Positions 8,778-16,264 are shown, counted from the first letter of the stretch. The stretch: DNA of 64,000 nucleotides from Flavobacterium flavigenum (GCF_027111255.2 NZ_CP114285.2:4960001-5024000), one strand, 5' to 3'. Numbers and translations are program-made. The notes: generated by a model not told the origin, from the sequence alone.

Positions 8778-9332
8778 ATGAAAAGAATAAACAAACAATG
8801 TCTTGTATGCGGGGAAGTGTTTCTGCCCAAGACCGTAACTTCTGTCTACTGCTCGTCAAAATGCAGTAAAAAAGCATACAAGCAGAAGATGAAGCAGCTT
8901 AAAAATGAAGCAGACATCAAAGCGATGATAGAGAAAATACCGCAGGATAGGGCATTTCTTTCCGTCTCTGAGGCTGGCATGCTTTTTGGAATTGCCAAAA
9001 GAACCCTCTACAGACTTGTGGAGCAGGGAAAAATTCCGTCAGTTAATCTTGGAACCCGCCTTGTAAGGATCGACCGCAGAGTCATGGAAGGGATGTTCGG
9101 CCCTGCCCTAAGCCTGCCGCAGGCTGAGAGCGCACCGAAGAAAAAATTATACAGCCTTGAAAGAGAAGACTGCTATTCGATTGGTGAAATTGCTCAGAGA
9201 TTTCAGATATCTGAGGGGTCTGTCTACAGCCATATCAGGAAATATTCAATACCTACCAGGCAGATCGGAAAGCATGTATATGCTCCAAAAAGCGAAATTG
9301 ATAACTTGTATAACGGAAATGATTTTATATGA
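8778..9332 (+). CDS. Zinc-finger/helix-turn-helix protein of integrase island
   Basis: About 184 residues from the ATG at 8778, chosen because the protein then opens MKRINKQCLVCGEVF, a standard treble-clef start; ATGs at 8730 and 8751 are also in frame. Four cysteines in C-L-V-C and C-S-S-K-C form a small zinc ribbon. Two excisionase-type winged HTH modules follow: FLSVSEAGMLFGIAKRTLYRL with G-K-I-P, and DCYSIGEIAQRFQISEGSVY with S-I-P. Such proteins sit next to tyrosine recombinases in Bacteroidota mobile elements and probably act as recombination directionality or transcription factors. Its stop codon overlaps the integrase start (ATGA), so the two are translationally coupled. Base composition is richer in GC than dnaK. 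DNA binding is well supported, the exact role is inferred. Confidence 0.75.
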   Translation: MKRINKQCLVCGEVFLPKTVTSVYCSSKCSKKAYKQKMKQLKNEADIKAMIEKIPQDRAFLSVSEAGMLFGIAKRTLYRLVEQGKIPSVNLGTRLVRIDRRVMEGMFGPALSLPQAESAPKKKLYSLEREDCYSIGEIAQRFQISEGSVYSHIRKYSIPTRQIGKHVYAPKSEIDNLYNGNDFI

Positions 9333-10588
9333 AACAATTAGCAAAAACCAAGGTAACTGTGCGTCTTCGAAAAGCAGAAGACCGAGAGGAATGGTATGTC
9401 TACATAGAAAGCTATCCTGTTGAGGTTTCCGGAAAGAAAACGCCACAGAGAATCCGTGAATACTTAAACAGAACCGTAAAAACCGTGGAGTGGGACAAAC
9501 AGAGAACCGCCCGTACAGATGCGCAGGGCATAAAATCCTATAAGCCCAGACGCAGCGATAACGGAATAATAATAACCAGAAGCGAAACCGACCGTGAAAT
9601 AATGCTCTATGCTGACGGGGTGCGTAAAATCCGTCAGAAAGAATACGATAATATAGATCTGTACAGTGATGCTGAGAACCTATTGGCTGAACAGAAAGAA
9701 AGAGGAAAAGAGGATTTTATCAGATACATTGCTTCTGTAGCAGCTAAAAGACACGCCCGAAGTTCAAAATCCATTCAGATCAATTGGGAGCGGACCAAAG
9801 AATTTTTAAAAAGCTACTCTGCAGGCAGTCTGATGTTTTCTCAGATTAACATCAGAATGGCGGAAGATTTTAAACTCTTTCTGCTGGGTGCGCCGCTCGG
9901 AGGAGGCAAAAAAGGAATACTTTCCCTCAACACTGCAGCAAGGTATTTTTCCATTTTTAAAGCAGCTTTGAAACAGGCCTTTATCGACGGATATCTGACT
10001 GTTGATCTGTCTTCAAAAATAAAGGGCATCCCGGAGCAGGAATCAAGACGCGAATATCTTACCATTAAAGAATTGAACGTGCTGGCTGAAACGCCCTGTG
10101 AGAAAGATGTCCTTAAAAGAGCCGCGCTTTTCTCAGCGCTTACCGGCCTGCGGCATTCCGACATTCAGAAACTCCGCTGGAAAGAGATAAGCCTGGAAGA
10201 GGGCATGGCCAAACTGCATTTCACCCAGAAAAAAACAAGGGGTGTCGAATATATGCCTATTTCTGAGCAGGCTTTGCATCTCTGCGGAGAACCAAGGCTT
10301 CCCGGGCAGCTTGTTTTTGAGGATCTGCCGGACCCGTCGTGGATTTCACGCCCTCTGAAAAAATGGGTTGAATCTGCAGGAATTAAAAAAAACATTACCT
10401 TCCACTGCTTCCGCCATACATTTGCAACACTGCAGCTGTCCAGCGGGACAGACATCTATACGGTCAGCAAAATGCTTGGGCATACCAACGTAAAAACTAC
10501 TCAAATCTACGCCAAGGTAATAGATGAGAAGAAAAACAGAGCTTCGCAGGCAATACAATTGGAATCTTTAAAGAAAAGAGCGCAATGA
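9329..10588 (+). CDS. Tyrosine recombinase (site-specific integrase)
   Basis: A 419-residue phage-type integrase. Residues 1-110 are an arm-type DNA-binding region with the RKAED-x-x-EWYVYIE opening; about 125-235 is a SAM-like core-binding domain; the catalytic domain follows. All catalytic residues are visible: Arg275 in TGLRHSD, Lys302 in the QKKTRG beta-hairpin, His359 and Arg362 in HCFRHTFAT, His385 in MLGHTNVKTT, and the nucleophile Tyr394 in QIYAK. It should cut and rejoin DNA at the att sites of the island through a 3'-phosphotyrosine. It overlaps the genes on both sides by four bases (ATGA), forming a tight three-gene unit. No tRNA gene is adjacent, so the attachment site is not obvious. 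It appears full length and active. Confidence 0.95.
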   Translation: MKQLAKTKVTVRLRKAEDREEWYVYIESYPVEVSGKKTPQRIREYLNRTVKTVEWDKQRTARTDAQGIKSYKPRRSDNGIIITRSETDREIMLYADGVRKIRQKEYDNIDLYSDAENLLAEQKERGKEDFIRYIASVAAKRHARSSKSIQINWERTKEFLKSYSAGSLMFSQINIRMAEDFKLFLLGAPLGGGKKGILSLNTAARYFSIFKAALKQAFIDGYLTVDLSSKIKGIPEQESRREYLTIKELNVLAETPCEKDVLKRAALFSALTGLRHSDIQKLRWKEISLEEGMAKLHFTQKKTRGVEYMPISEQALHLCGEPRLPGQLVFEDLPDPSWISRPLKKWVESAGIKKNITFHCFRHTFATLQLSSGTDIYTVSKMLGHTNVKTTQIYAKVIDEKKNRASQAIQLESLKKRAQ

Positions 10589-11334
10589 AAATAAAGTACT
10601 TCGAATATATTACAGTTTACCTGTCTGTTTTTTTAGTCTGTGTCTTTGTCGGTGTAATCGGAAGACTGGTGCTGCTGGAAAAAGGTGCGGATGAATATAC
10701 GGCCGGCGTTTTCTTTTGGATCAGCACTGGATTTGGAGTTTTAATGTTTGCAATTCTAAGCCTGTTTCTAAACGATTTGGCTGAGAGATTGGTGAATCGT
10801 TTTTTGAAGGCTGAAAAAAAGCAATCGCTTGAAAGCCGCATTACAAGTGAGGACCTGGTAAAAATAGAAGAGGAGCGGCAAGATGCTTTAATTAAGCCCG
10901 AAATGCCTGAAAATAAAAATTCAGCCCTTGATATTGAGAAGATAAGGGAGGAGCGTCAAAATACAGCCAGAAATCAAAAACAGGAAAGGATTGATACAGC
11001 CATCCGTTATGCGCTGCAGGAGTTTGCGCTGTACGTTTCGGATGATGATCTGGAACAATTGGGCAGGAATATAATGATATATGCTGAAGGCATAAATTTC
11101 GAAAATATTAAGCCGGTAAAAGTAAAAGATCTGTCCAATCTGGATCTGTATCATTTTGGCTGGAATATCTGGAATTGCTTTAAAGCCAGCAGGCAGGACA
11201 GAGCCGCACAATTTTTAAAACTGACTTTTACCGACGCTTTAAAAGATGTTGAGCAGAAAAGCATTAAAACGCATCTGAAAGATGATGAACAGAAAGGGCT
11301 TATAAAGATTATGGAAGATCTTACAGATTTTTAA
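10585..11334 (+). CDS. Two-helix membrane protein coupled to integrase
   Basis: I do not recognise a named family. The 249-residue protein has two N-terminal membrane helices (about residues 8-29 and 41-62) with a short charged turn between them, and then a soluble, highly charged part. Residues 75-145 are rich in Glu, Lys and Arg with repeated I-E/R-E-E-R-Q segments, probably coiled coil. A compact domain begins near IDTAIRYALQEFALYVSDDDLEQ (about 136) and runs to the C terminus. It should lie in the inner membrane with the large domain in the cytoplasm. Its ATG overlaps the integrase stop, which ties its expression to the recombinase. Candidates are an element-stability or mobilisation accessory protein; neither is shown by the sequence. 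Confidence 0.75.
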   Translation: MKIKYFEYITVYLSVFLVCVFVGVIGRLVLLEKGADEYTAGVFFWISTGFGVLMFAILSLFLNDLAERLVNRFLKAEKKQSLESRITSEDLVKIEEERQDALIKPEMPENKNSALDIEKIREERQNTARNQKQERIDTAIRYALQEFALYVSDDDLEQLGRNIMIYAEGINFENIKPVKVKDLSNLDLYHFGWNIWNCFKASRQDRAAQFLKLTFTDALKDVEQKSIKTHLKDDEQKGLIKIMEDLTDF

Positions 11335-11441
11335 ATGCCGATACTTGTAAATCAGTGTGTTTTTCAGGTGTTTCTGCTGTGAAGAAGGACACAGCAGAAA
11401 CACTTTTTTCATTTGCACCATAACTATTAAAAACGATAGCT

Positions 11442-11783
11442 GTGGATACAAACGAAATCTCTTTTGAGAACCTGCCCAAAGCAGTAGCGCACTTAGTGAA
11501 AGAAATTGCCGAGATCAAACTTCTGATTCATAATGTGCAGGTATATGAATCTAAAGAAAAAAGTATTCCTATCGGTATTGAAGAAGCAAGCCGGCTCATA
11601 GGAAAAGCAAAGCCTACAATTTACGCTCTTGTAAGGCAGAGAAAAATTCCTTGCTATAAATACGGTAAAAAGCTGTATTTTTTTGAAGAAGAACTTTTAG
11701 AATGGATTTCTAAAGGAAAAAAGAAAACAATACAGGAAATCGAATCAGAAGCATTGAAATTTAGTCATAATCGACATAAATAG
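11442..11783 (+). CDS. Excisionase-like helix-turn-helix protein (GTG start)
   Basis: A 113-residue protein that starts at GTG (MDTNEISFENLPKAV). Residues about 8-40 form an amphipathic helix of the kind often seen before the DNA-binding domain in Bacteroidota element proteins. Residues 42-90 are a winged HTH of the excisionase/HTH_17 family: IGIEEASRLIGKAKPTIYAL, then VRQRKIPCYKYGKKLYF and EELLEWI, the wing and final helix. The Cys in K-I-P-C-Y is not general. In mobile elements such proteins bend att DNA or control transfer genes. It lies 107 bases after the membrane protein gene, still within the higher-GC island, and is the last intact island gene on the right. The HTH call is strong, the excisionase role is inferred. 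Confidence 0.8.
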   Translation: MDTNEISFENLPKAVAHLVKEIAEIKLLIHNVQVYESKEKSIPIGIEEASRLIGKAKPTIYALVRQRKIPCYKYGKKLYFFEEELLEWISKGKKKTIQEIESEALKFSHNRHK

Positions 11784-11836
11784 CCAGCATGAATATTTTT
11801 CCGCTTCATTAGATCATCAAAACCATTTAATTCAAA

Positions 11837-12079
11837 GTGATACGCGGGAATGCGCTGGATTTGTGGCGTGTGGCCTATGCGGACAAAGCGGAGAGAAAAC
11901 TTATTATATATGACGAAATGAAACTGCCAGGTGAGGCCTGGCTGGAATTTAAGATCATTAATAATGATTTATATCAGGCCGAAACCTTTACACCCAGAGG
12001 ACTTATGGGCAGGCTGTACTGTTACTGAGTGCTTCCCTTTCATGGTTTTATATTTGGGGAATGCCTAAAAAAATAATCT
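11837..12079 (+). pseudogene. Fossil of DUF2867-type SDR protein, C-terminal part
   Basis: In frame from 11837 the sequence reads RGNALDLWRVAYADKAERK, then LIIYDEMKLPGEAWLEF and PRGLMGRLYCY, the ending of the DUF2867 domain found at the C terminus of NAD-binding SDR-like proteins. A TGA at 12026-12028 replaces the usual Trp of the RLYWY-W segment; reading through it gives VLPFHGFIFG, and then a +1 shift gives MPKKII and a stop. The N-terminal two thirds are absent: the frame is closed at 11828. The gene was therefore cut by whatever placed the integrase island upstream, and has since gained a stop and a frameshift. It lies just outside the last island gene and may mark the right junction. Confidence 0.75.
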
Positions 12080-12116
12080 AGTAGGATAGAAAATGGCTGC
12101 TGTATTGGTTTGTAAT

Positions 12117-12147
12117 AAAAAAAGCACCTGCCTGAGACAGATGCTTT
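12117..12147 (-). terminator. Terminator of the cold-shock gene
   Basis: On the minus strand AAGCATCTG pairs with CAGGTGCTT (one wobble pair) around a short loop, followed by a run of seven T. It lies 23-53 bases after the csp stop codon. Confidence 0.85.
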
Positions 12148-12169
12148 ATCAAAGTGGTCTTATAGTATG

Positions 12170-12361
12170 TTAAGCTATTATTACATTTACTGCGTTTGGC
12201 CCTTTTTGGCCTTCTTTTATGTCGTATCGAACCGAGTCGTTTTCACGGATATTTTCCGATAGACCAGAAACATGGACAAAAATTTCGTTTCCTCCGTTGT
12301 TTGGGGTTATAAATCCGAAACCTTTTTCTTCATTGAAGAATTTTACTTTACCTTCTTGCAT
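12170..12361 (-). CDS. Cold-shock protein (CspA family)
   Basis: A 63-residue single cold-shock domain starting MQEGKVKFFNEEKGFGFI; a start seven codons further upstream is in frame but would add residues foreign to the family. Both RNA-binding motifs are visible: RNP1-like KGFGFI (about residues 12-17) and RNP2-like IFVHVSG (about 27-33). The ending GPNAVNVIIA is typical. It binds single-stranded nucleic acid in the cytoplasm and acts as an RNA chaperone or anti-terminator. A long AT-rich leader precedes it on the minus strand, as is common for csp genes whose mRNA folding is temperature-dependent, though I cannot show that here. Whether it is cold-inducible cannot be told from sequence. Confidence 0.95.
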   Translation of the reverse strand: MQEGKVKFFNEEKGFGFITPNNGGNEIFVHVSGLSENIRENDSVRYDIKEGQKGPNAVNVIIA

Positions 12362-12608
12362 CTTAAATATTAATTTGTTCAAAAATAGTGTATTAAAATG
12401 CGGTAAAGGGTAAAAAAAAATTAAATTGTGTTTTTATTAACTTTTAGTACGGTTCTTAAATTCATAACTGTTGCTATGAATGCTTTTTTTTATTTCTTTT
12501 TACTACAATTTAAAAAGATTATAATGCAAGTATCTGAAGTATTTTATTAAAGAGAAGATAAGATTTTTTCACACTAGATCTTTTATTAAAAAATGCGACA
12601 ATTGATTC
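12362..12608 (-). other. Leader and upstream region of csp
   Basis: No gene is visible. The DNA is very AT-rich and probably contains the csp promoter and a leader of 100 bases or more. I see no clear TAnnTTTG box on the minus strand; TTGCATTATAATC near 12515-12527 (as read on the minus strand) is the best candidate. Confidence 0.35.
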
Positions 12609-12643
12609 AAAAAAGAGGAAGATGTTAAATGTTCCTCTTTTTT
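12609..12643 (-). terminator. Terminator left from a lost gene
   Basis: AAAAGAGGAA and TTCCTCTTTT form a perfect 10-bp stem around an 11-base loop, with T runs on both strands. On the minus strand it lies just after the stop of the coding fossil at 12662, so it is probably that gene's terminator, now without an intact gene. Confidence 0.8.
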
Positions 12644-12661
12644 ATATATAACTGTATTTTA

Positions 12662-12818
12662 TTATTTGCTTATCTGTATTTTTCCAGCGACACTGGCACT
12701 TACGTCGGATTGTGCATGCACTGTAAGTGTGTTTCCAGATGCTCCGTTAAATATTACCGTCATATTTAAAACAGAAGTGTCCATATGCGTGTAATATCCA
12801 TTGCCATAACTTATTAAA
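12662..12818 (-). pseudogene. C-terminal fragment of an unknown beta-rich protein
   Basis: On the minus strand one frame stays open for about 50 codons without any start and ends at TAA (12662-12664). It reads GYYTHMDTSVLNMTVIFNGA followed by SGNTLTVHAQSDVS and GKIQISK. The alternating polar/hydrophobic pattern suggests beta strands of a secreted or surface protein. I do not recognise the family. It is joined directly to a histidine-kinase fossil, and the old terminator downstream is intact, so a deletion fused the start of one gene to the end of another. Confidence 0.5.
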
Positions 12819-12977
12819 GGTGCGACAGTAAAGCAAGTCGATTCAGCACATTAACGTAAGATTTTTATCTTTAATATAAGGCAGCGCTTTTCTAAGTCTG
12901 GCAATTTCTGCATGCTGGGCTGTGCATTAAGATATTGAAATAAGCCAGAGATTGATATAAAGAAAAAACTTTTTCAT
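12819..12977 (-). pseudogene. Fossil start of a TPR histidine kinase
   Basis: On the minus strand from ATG at 12975-12977 the sequence reads MKKFFLYINLWLISIS, a stop, then AQHAEIARLRKALPYIKDK and, after a frameshift, NRLALLSHL. This matches the first 54 residues of the intact kinase at 52899-54758 (MKKFLLCSILWFISS, AQQAEIAKLKKVLPHIENK, INRLALLSHL), also at the DNA level. The remainder of the kinase is missing. It is a decayed paralogue, with one stop and one frameshift within 160 bases. Confidence 0.8.
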
Positions 12978-13032
12978 TTTACTGTTTTTTGAAATATCTC
13001 CTAAATTTACAAATCGGCAGGATCTGGTAGAA

Positions 13033-14538
13033 TTAAATTGCAGATTTGGTCTGTTTTAATGGAAGTGTCACTGTAAATTCTGCACCATTATCTTTTTTTC
13101 CTGAAGCGCTGATTGTTCCATTATGTCTTTTTGCTATTTTTCTGCAGAGCGACAGACCCAGACCGTTTCCTTCATACTCATCTTTGGAGTGCAGCCGTTC
13201 AAAGTCCTTAAAAATTCTATCAGCGTAAATTGGATCCAGTCCAATTCCATTGTCTGTAATTACTATCTTTAGAAAATCCAAATCGTTATCTTTGATAACT
13301 GATGATTTTATGGTAACACGAGGAGGCTGATCCGGTTTTGAAAACTTTAGAGCATTTTGAATAAGATTGTAAAAGAGCTGGTGTATGAGAATTGGCGCTC
13401 CTTCTATATCGGGAAGCTGACCGGTGATAAGAATTGCTCCTTTTTCTTTTATTATAAGCTCAAGATCTGTCTTTACATTCTTAATAATCGCATTGAGATT
13501 TATTTTTTCAACAGTCTGTATTGATTTGTTAATAGTAGAATAGGCTAAAATCCCTTCAATAATATTCTGCATCCTTTGCGTGGTCTGATCTAGTTTTTCA
13601 AAATACCTTTTAGATTTTTCCTTTAAAAAATCCTGCGTCTCAATTTTTAAGAGATTATTAAAAAATTTAATTTTCCGAACAGGCTCTTTAAGATCATGGC
13701 TGACAATACGGGCAAAATGAAGAAGATCATTATTGGAGCGGCGAAGCTCTTCTGTGTTTTCTGCGACCTGTTTTTTTAATTCTTCCTGAAACTTCTTCTG
13801 CTCATTAATATCCAGAATAGTTCCTATAATTGTCTGGGGTACGCCATTTGGATCATGAACAATCTTTCCGGTAATTTTTACCCACTTCTCCGATTGATTC
13901 CTGATTATTCTTGCTTCATAAGAAATAAGCCCTGTAATTTCGGCTTCTCTATGTGCATTCTCGCGGACAGCCAGATCTTCTGGATGTATTTTTGAAATCA
14001 ATTCATCAATATCTTTCAGTTCATCAACTGCTAGAATCTGCTTAAAGTTTCCGCATGCAGTAACTTCTCTGGTTGTTAGATTTATCTCGTATGTTCCTAT
14101 GCCGGATGCATCAATTGCCATTTTAAGCCTTTCATCTGCCTCACGGTTCTTCTGTCTGGATTCATGAAGTTCGGTTACATCGGCAGCAGTATTTAAGACA
14201 CCGTATATATTTCCATCTGAATCGTAAAGAGGAATAAAACTATAGTTAAAGTAATAGGATAAAATTACTCCATTTCTGTTTACTTCTACTTTTTCATCAC
14301 TGGCTTGAATTGGTATGCCCGTTTTTAAAACGCTCATAGCCTGATTAGAAAAATACTCTTTTTTTGAATCTGGAAGCACTTCAATAAATTTTCTTCCCAT
14401 CACCTGCTTTCCTCTTCCCCATGTTTCAGTCATAGACTGATTGGCAAATATAATCTTCAGGCTGTCACCGGCATAGACAGCAGTGGGCAGCAGGGTATTG
14501 TCCGCTATGTCTTGCAGAAGAATCGTGTTTGTATGCAT
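13033..14538 (-). CDS. PAS-domain sensor histidine kinase
   Basis: A 501-residue soluble kinase without membrane segments or signal peptide. It has two PAS domains: residues about 10-125 (with FANQSMTETWGRG and a PAC-like end NTAADVTELHE) and about 135-250 (MAIDASGIGTYEINL, ending GTILDINEQ). A short coiled coil leads to the dimerisation domain with the phosphoacceptor His281 in SHDLKEPVR, then the ATPase domain: N-box LFYNLIQNALKFSKP, G1 DNGIGLDP, and G2 GNGLGLSLCRKI. It should sense a cytoplasmic signal and phosphorylate a response regulator; none is encoded next to it, so it is an orphan kinase. The SHDLKEPVR form of the H-box is common in phytochrome-type and other orphan kinases. The role is not predictable. 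Confidence 0.92.
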   Translation of the reverse strand: MHTNTILLQDIADNTLLPTAVYAGDSLKIIFANQSMTETWGRGKQVMGRKFIEVLPDSKKEYFSNQAMSVLKTGIPIQASDEKVEVNRNGVILSYYFNYSFIPLYDSDGNIYGVLNTAADVTELHESRQKNREADERLKMAIDASGIGTYEINLTTREVTACGNFKQILAVDELKDIDELISKIHPEDLAVRENAHREAEITGLISYEARIIRNQSEKWVKITGKIVHDPNGVPQTIIGTILDINEQKKFQEELKKQVAENTEELRRSNNDLLHFARIVSHDLKEPVRKIKFFNNLLKIETQDFLKEKSKRYFEKLDQTTQRMQNIIEGILAYSTINKSIQTVEKINLNAIIKNVKTDLELIIKEKGAILITGQLPDIEGAPILIHQLFYNLIQNALKFSKPDQPPRVTIKSSVIKDNDLDFLKIVITDNGIGLDPIYADRIFKDFERLHSKDEYEGNGLGLSLCRKIAKRHNGTISASGKKDNGAEFTVTLPLKQTKSAI

Positions 14539-14613
14539 GGATTATGATTTTTTGGTGCTGTAAAGTTATTTTAATGTTGATTGATTCAATTATCCCAGCT
14601 CAACGAGATGTTT

Positions 14614-14644
14614 CATAATTCCCATGTTTGTTGTGGGAATTATG
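14614..14644. repeat. Perfect 11-bp inverted repeat in divergent region
   Basis: CATAATTCCCA at 14614-14624 and TGGGAATTATG at 14634-14644 are perfectly complementary around a nine-base loop. No T run follows, so it looks like an operator between the divergent kinase gene and the truncated aldo/keto reductase gene. The rest of 14539-14943 holds no gene; a TACCTTTG box at 14912-14919 is probably the -7 element of the reductase gene. Confidence 0.55.
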
Positions 14645-14943
14645 TAAATTCAAATTATATTTAAAATTGGGGTAAAAATTGATTTTAAAACAGTGGAGAA
14701 TGTCGGTAATTTAGATGGCAGCTTAATTTTTTTTGAAATGTTAGTTTGCTCTACTCTAAGACTGATTTATAATCTCTTTCAAAAGCAAATATTTTTGCCA
14801 TTACTTTATTTTTCAAATTATCATAGATGCCGAAAAAAAAAGATAACTGATAACTAAATGATTATTTCTAACCTTTTGTATATCAGTAATATAAAGTGAT
14901 ACCTAAGCAAATACCTTTGTATTTCAATTTAAAAAATAAAAAG

Positions 14944-15288
14944 ATGAATTACAAACTTTTAGGAAAGAGAACAGGTTTACCGGTTAGTGAATTTACAATA
15001 GGTGCCGGAAATTTTGGGCAGGCATGGGGATATGGCATGGACTCAAAAGAAGCGGATAGAATAGTTTCATTTTATACTGAGCATGGAGTAAATCTTATAG
15101 ATACATCGGATACATATCAATGCGGCGAATCAGAAATTCTTGTAAAAGCAATAGCCTCCAAACGAAATGATCTGGTAATCACTACCAAATATACCAGAGG
15201 AATAGTCCCGGAGCAGGCTTTAGGAAAGCTTGGCAACCATCGTAAAAATATGGTTCAGCAGTATATTTTAATGTTAGGTTTACTTTAA
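14944..15288 (+). pseudogene. Aldo/keto reductase, truncated by IS fragment
   Basis: The ATG at 14944 is preferred, because the TACCTTTG promoter box lies at 14912-14919 and the family starts MNYKLLGKRTGLPVSEFTIG. About 105 residues match aldo/keto reductases: GAGNFGQAWGYG, the barrel strand with GVNLIDTSDTYQCGESE where Asp and Tyr are the catalytic Asp and Tyr, and ITTKYTRG with the conserved Lys. A full enzyme has about 320-340 residues and also needs the His in the next strands. After NHRKNMVQ the reading frame leaves the family and meets a stop nine codons later; the sequence there is a transposase remnant. The protein lacks more than half of the barrel, so it should not fold as an enzyme. 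Confidence 0.85.
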
Positions 15289-15389
15289 GTTATCGAGATG
15301 TTGAAGAAATAAGGAAGATAATGGGAGTGACTGTGGATCATGCTGAGATCCAACGCCGGATTTATAAATTTACAACTTATATTGAAGCT
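15261..15389 (+). mobile_element. IS6-type transposase fragment
   Basis: In the frame starting at 15261 the sequence reads VYFNVRFTLSYRDVEEIRKI, then GVTVDHAEIQRRIYKFTTYIE. The L-S-Y-R-D-V-E-E block followed by G-V-x-V-D-H-x-x-I-x-R is the N-terminal HTH region of IS6/IS240-family DDE transposases. Only about 43 codons remain, with no start codon, no catalytic residues and no recognisable ends. It abuts the broken aldo/keto reductase gene exactly where that homology stops. Confidence 0.7.
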
Positions 15390-15395
15390 ATTTTT

Positions 15396-15450
15396 AGCAG
15401 CTCTTCCCGCTATTCGTCCCAATCGTTTTCGCCGAACACCAGCAAAAAGG
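15396..15450. repeat. REP-like intergenic repeat
   Basis: The stretch contains CTCTTCCCGCTATTCGTCCC and TTTTCGCCGAACACCAGCAA. Its complement has TTTTTGC-TGGTGTTCG-GCGAAAA, a short imperfect hairpin. From memory, related segments recur between genes in Flavobacterium genomes, so I call it a dispersed repeat. Only one copy is in this window, so the sequence itself does not prove repetition. Confidence 0.4.
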
Positions 15451-15479
15451 TAATTTCAATTCTATCGCAGCCTGCTGAT

Positions 15480-15944
15480 TTAAAGGGAGCTTTTACTGCC
15501 TGGTATCATTTGATTATCGTAATTATTCTTTAGAATTTTTGCCGCTACGTTAAGTTCTACATAAACAAGTATGCAGATAATAGCTGTTTCAGTTGAAAAA
15601 TAAATCAAACCAAGAGCTGTAATCTGTTCATAATGAATAAATAAAAAGATTAAAATTAACACGCAGTAAAGTAAATTGGCAAAACTTATTATTCTTATGT
15701 AAATCCTCCATTTTTCTTTCAGCAGTAAGAAGCATAATGCTGAATAAAGACAGAAAAAAGCCGCTATTGACCAAAGTATGGTTAGTGTAGTTTTAGGCAT
15801 GCCAAAATACTTGGTAAGATTTTGCAATACGGCAAAAAGTAATAGAGCAGTAAGAAAAGCTCCTATGCTGTCAATTAAAAAAAGTGTCTTAGGTTTTTTG
15901 ACTAAGTGATTTGTCAATTTTTCAATAATCCTATTCATTTTCAA
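15480..15944 (-). CDS. Four-helix membrane protein of unknown function
   Basis: A 154-residue membrane protein that I cannot name. After a short basic N terminus (MNRIIEKLTNHLVKKPKT) there are four hydrophobic segments: about residues 20-42 (TLFLIDSIGAFLTALLLFAV), 53-75, 82-104 and 110-132, followed by a polar C-terminal tail. The first helix begins F-L-I-D-S-I-G-A, a motif I have seen in small Bacteroidota membrane proteins of unknown role. The C-terminal end reaches 15480, next to the REP-like repeat. It lies alone between the transposase fragment and the metal-efflux operon. No cofactor or metal motifs are visible. Membrane location is confident; function is open. Confidence 0.7.
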   Translation of the reverse strand: MKMNRIIEKLTNHLVKKPKTLFLIDSIGAFLTALLLFAVLQNLTKYFGMPKTTLTILWSIAAFFCLYSALCFLLLKEKWRIYIRIISFANLLYCVLILIFLFIHYEQITALGLIYFSTETAIICILVYVELNVAAKILKNNYDNQMIPGSKSSL

Positions 15945-16234
15945 TGGTAATTAAGAACTAATTTAAGTTTTTTTTACTTAAGAGTTTTTCCTGTTTGATC
16001 AATAATAAATATTTATTTAATATTCACCACAAAAAAATAGCAGTTAGTTTGAATTTAGGATTACTGTGTAAAAAGTTTAAATAATTCGTTTATTTTCTAA
16101 CTGATATAATGCCGTTAAAGTATTTTAAAATTGATAAACCTTTAAAATTTTTAAATTTTAAATTATATAAATTAAATTTACGCTGCTTTATTATTATAAA
16201 ATCATAATAGTATCTTAGATCTTGCTTAAGAATA

Positions 16235-16264
16235 TTGATTATTTTAAAACATGGCTTAAATTTG
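16235..16264 (+). promoter_or_regulatory. Strong promoter of the metal-efflux operon
   Basis: TTG at 16235-16237 and TAAATTTG at 16257-16264 are separated by exactly 19 bases, a near-ideal Bacteroidota housekeeping promoter. Transcription should start near 16270. The rest of the gap 15945-16234 is very AT-rich and shows no gene. Confidence 0.7.

Noticed and set aside
9841..10558. Minus-strand open frames across the integrase gene
   Set aside because: They are shadows of a gene with all catalytic residues, lack family features and have implausible amino-acid composition.
12695..12702. A fourth GGCACTTA far right of the island, as a possible att repeat
   Set aside because: It lies in a coding fossil in which it encodes Val-Ser-Ala on the minus strand; an 8-base match alone is expected by chance and no longer direct repeat extends it.
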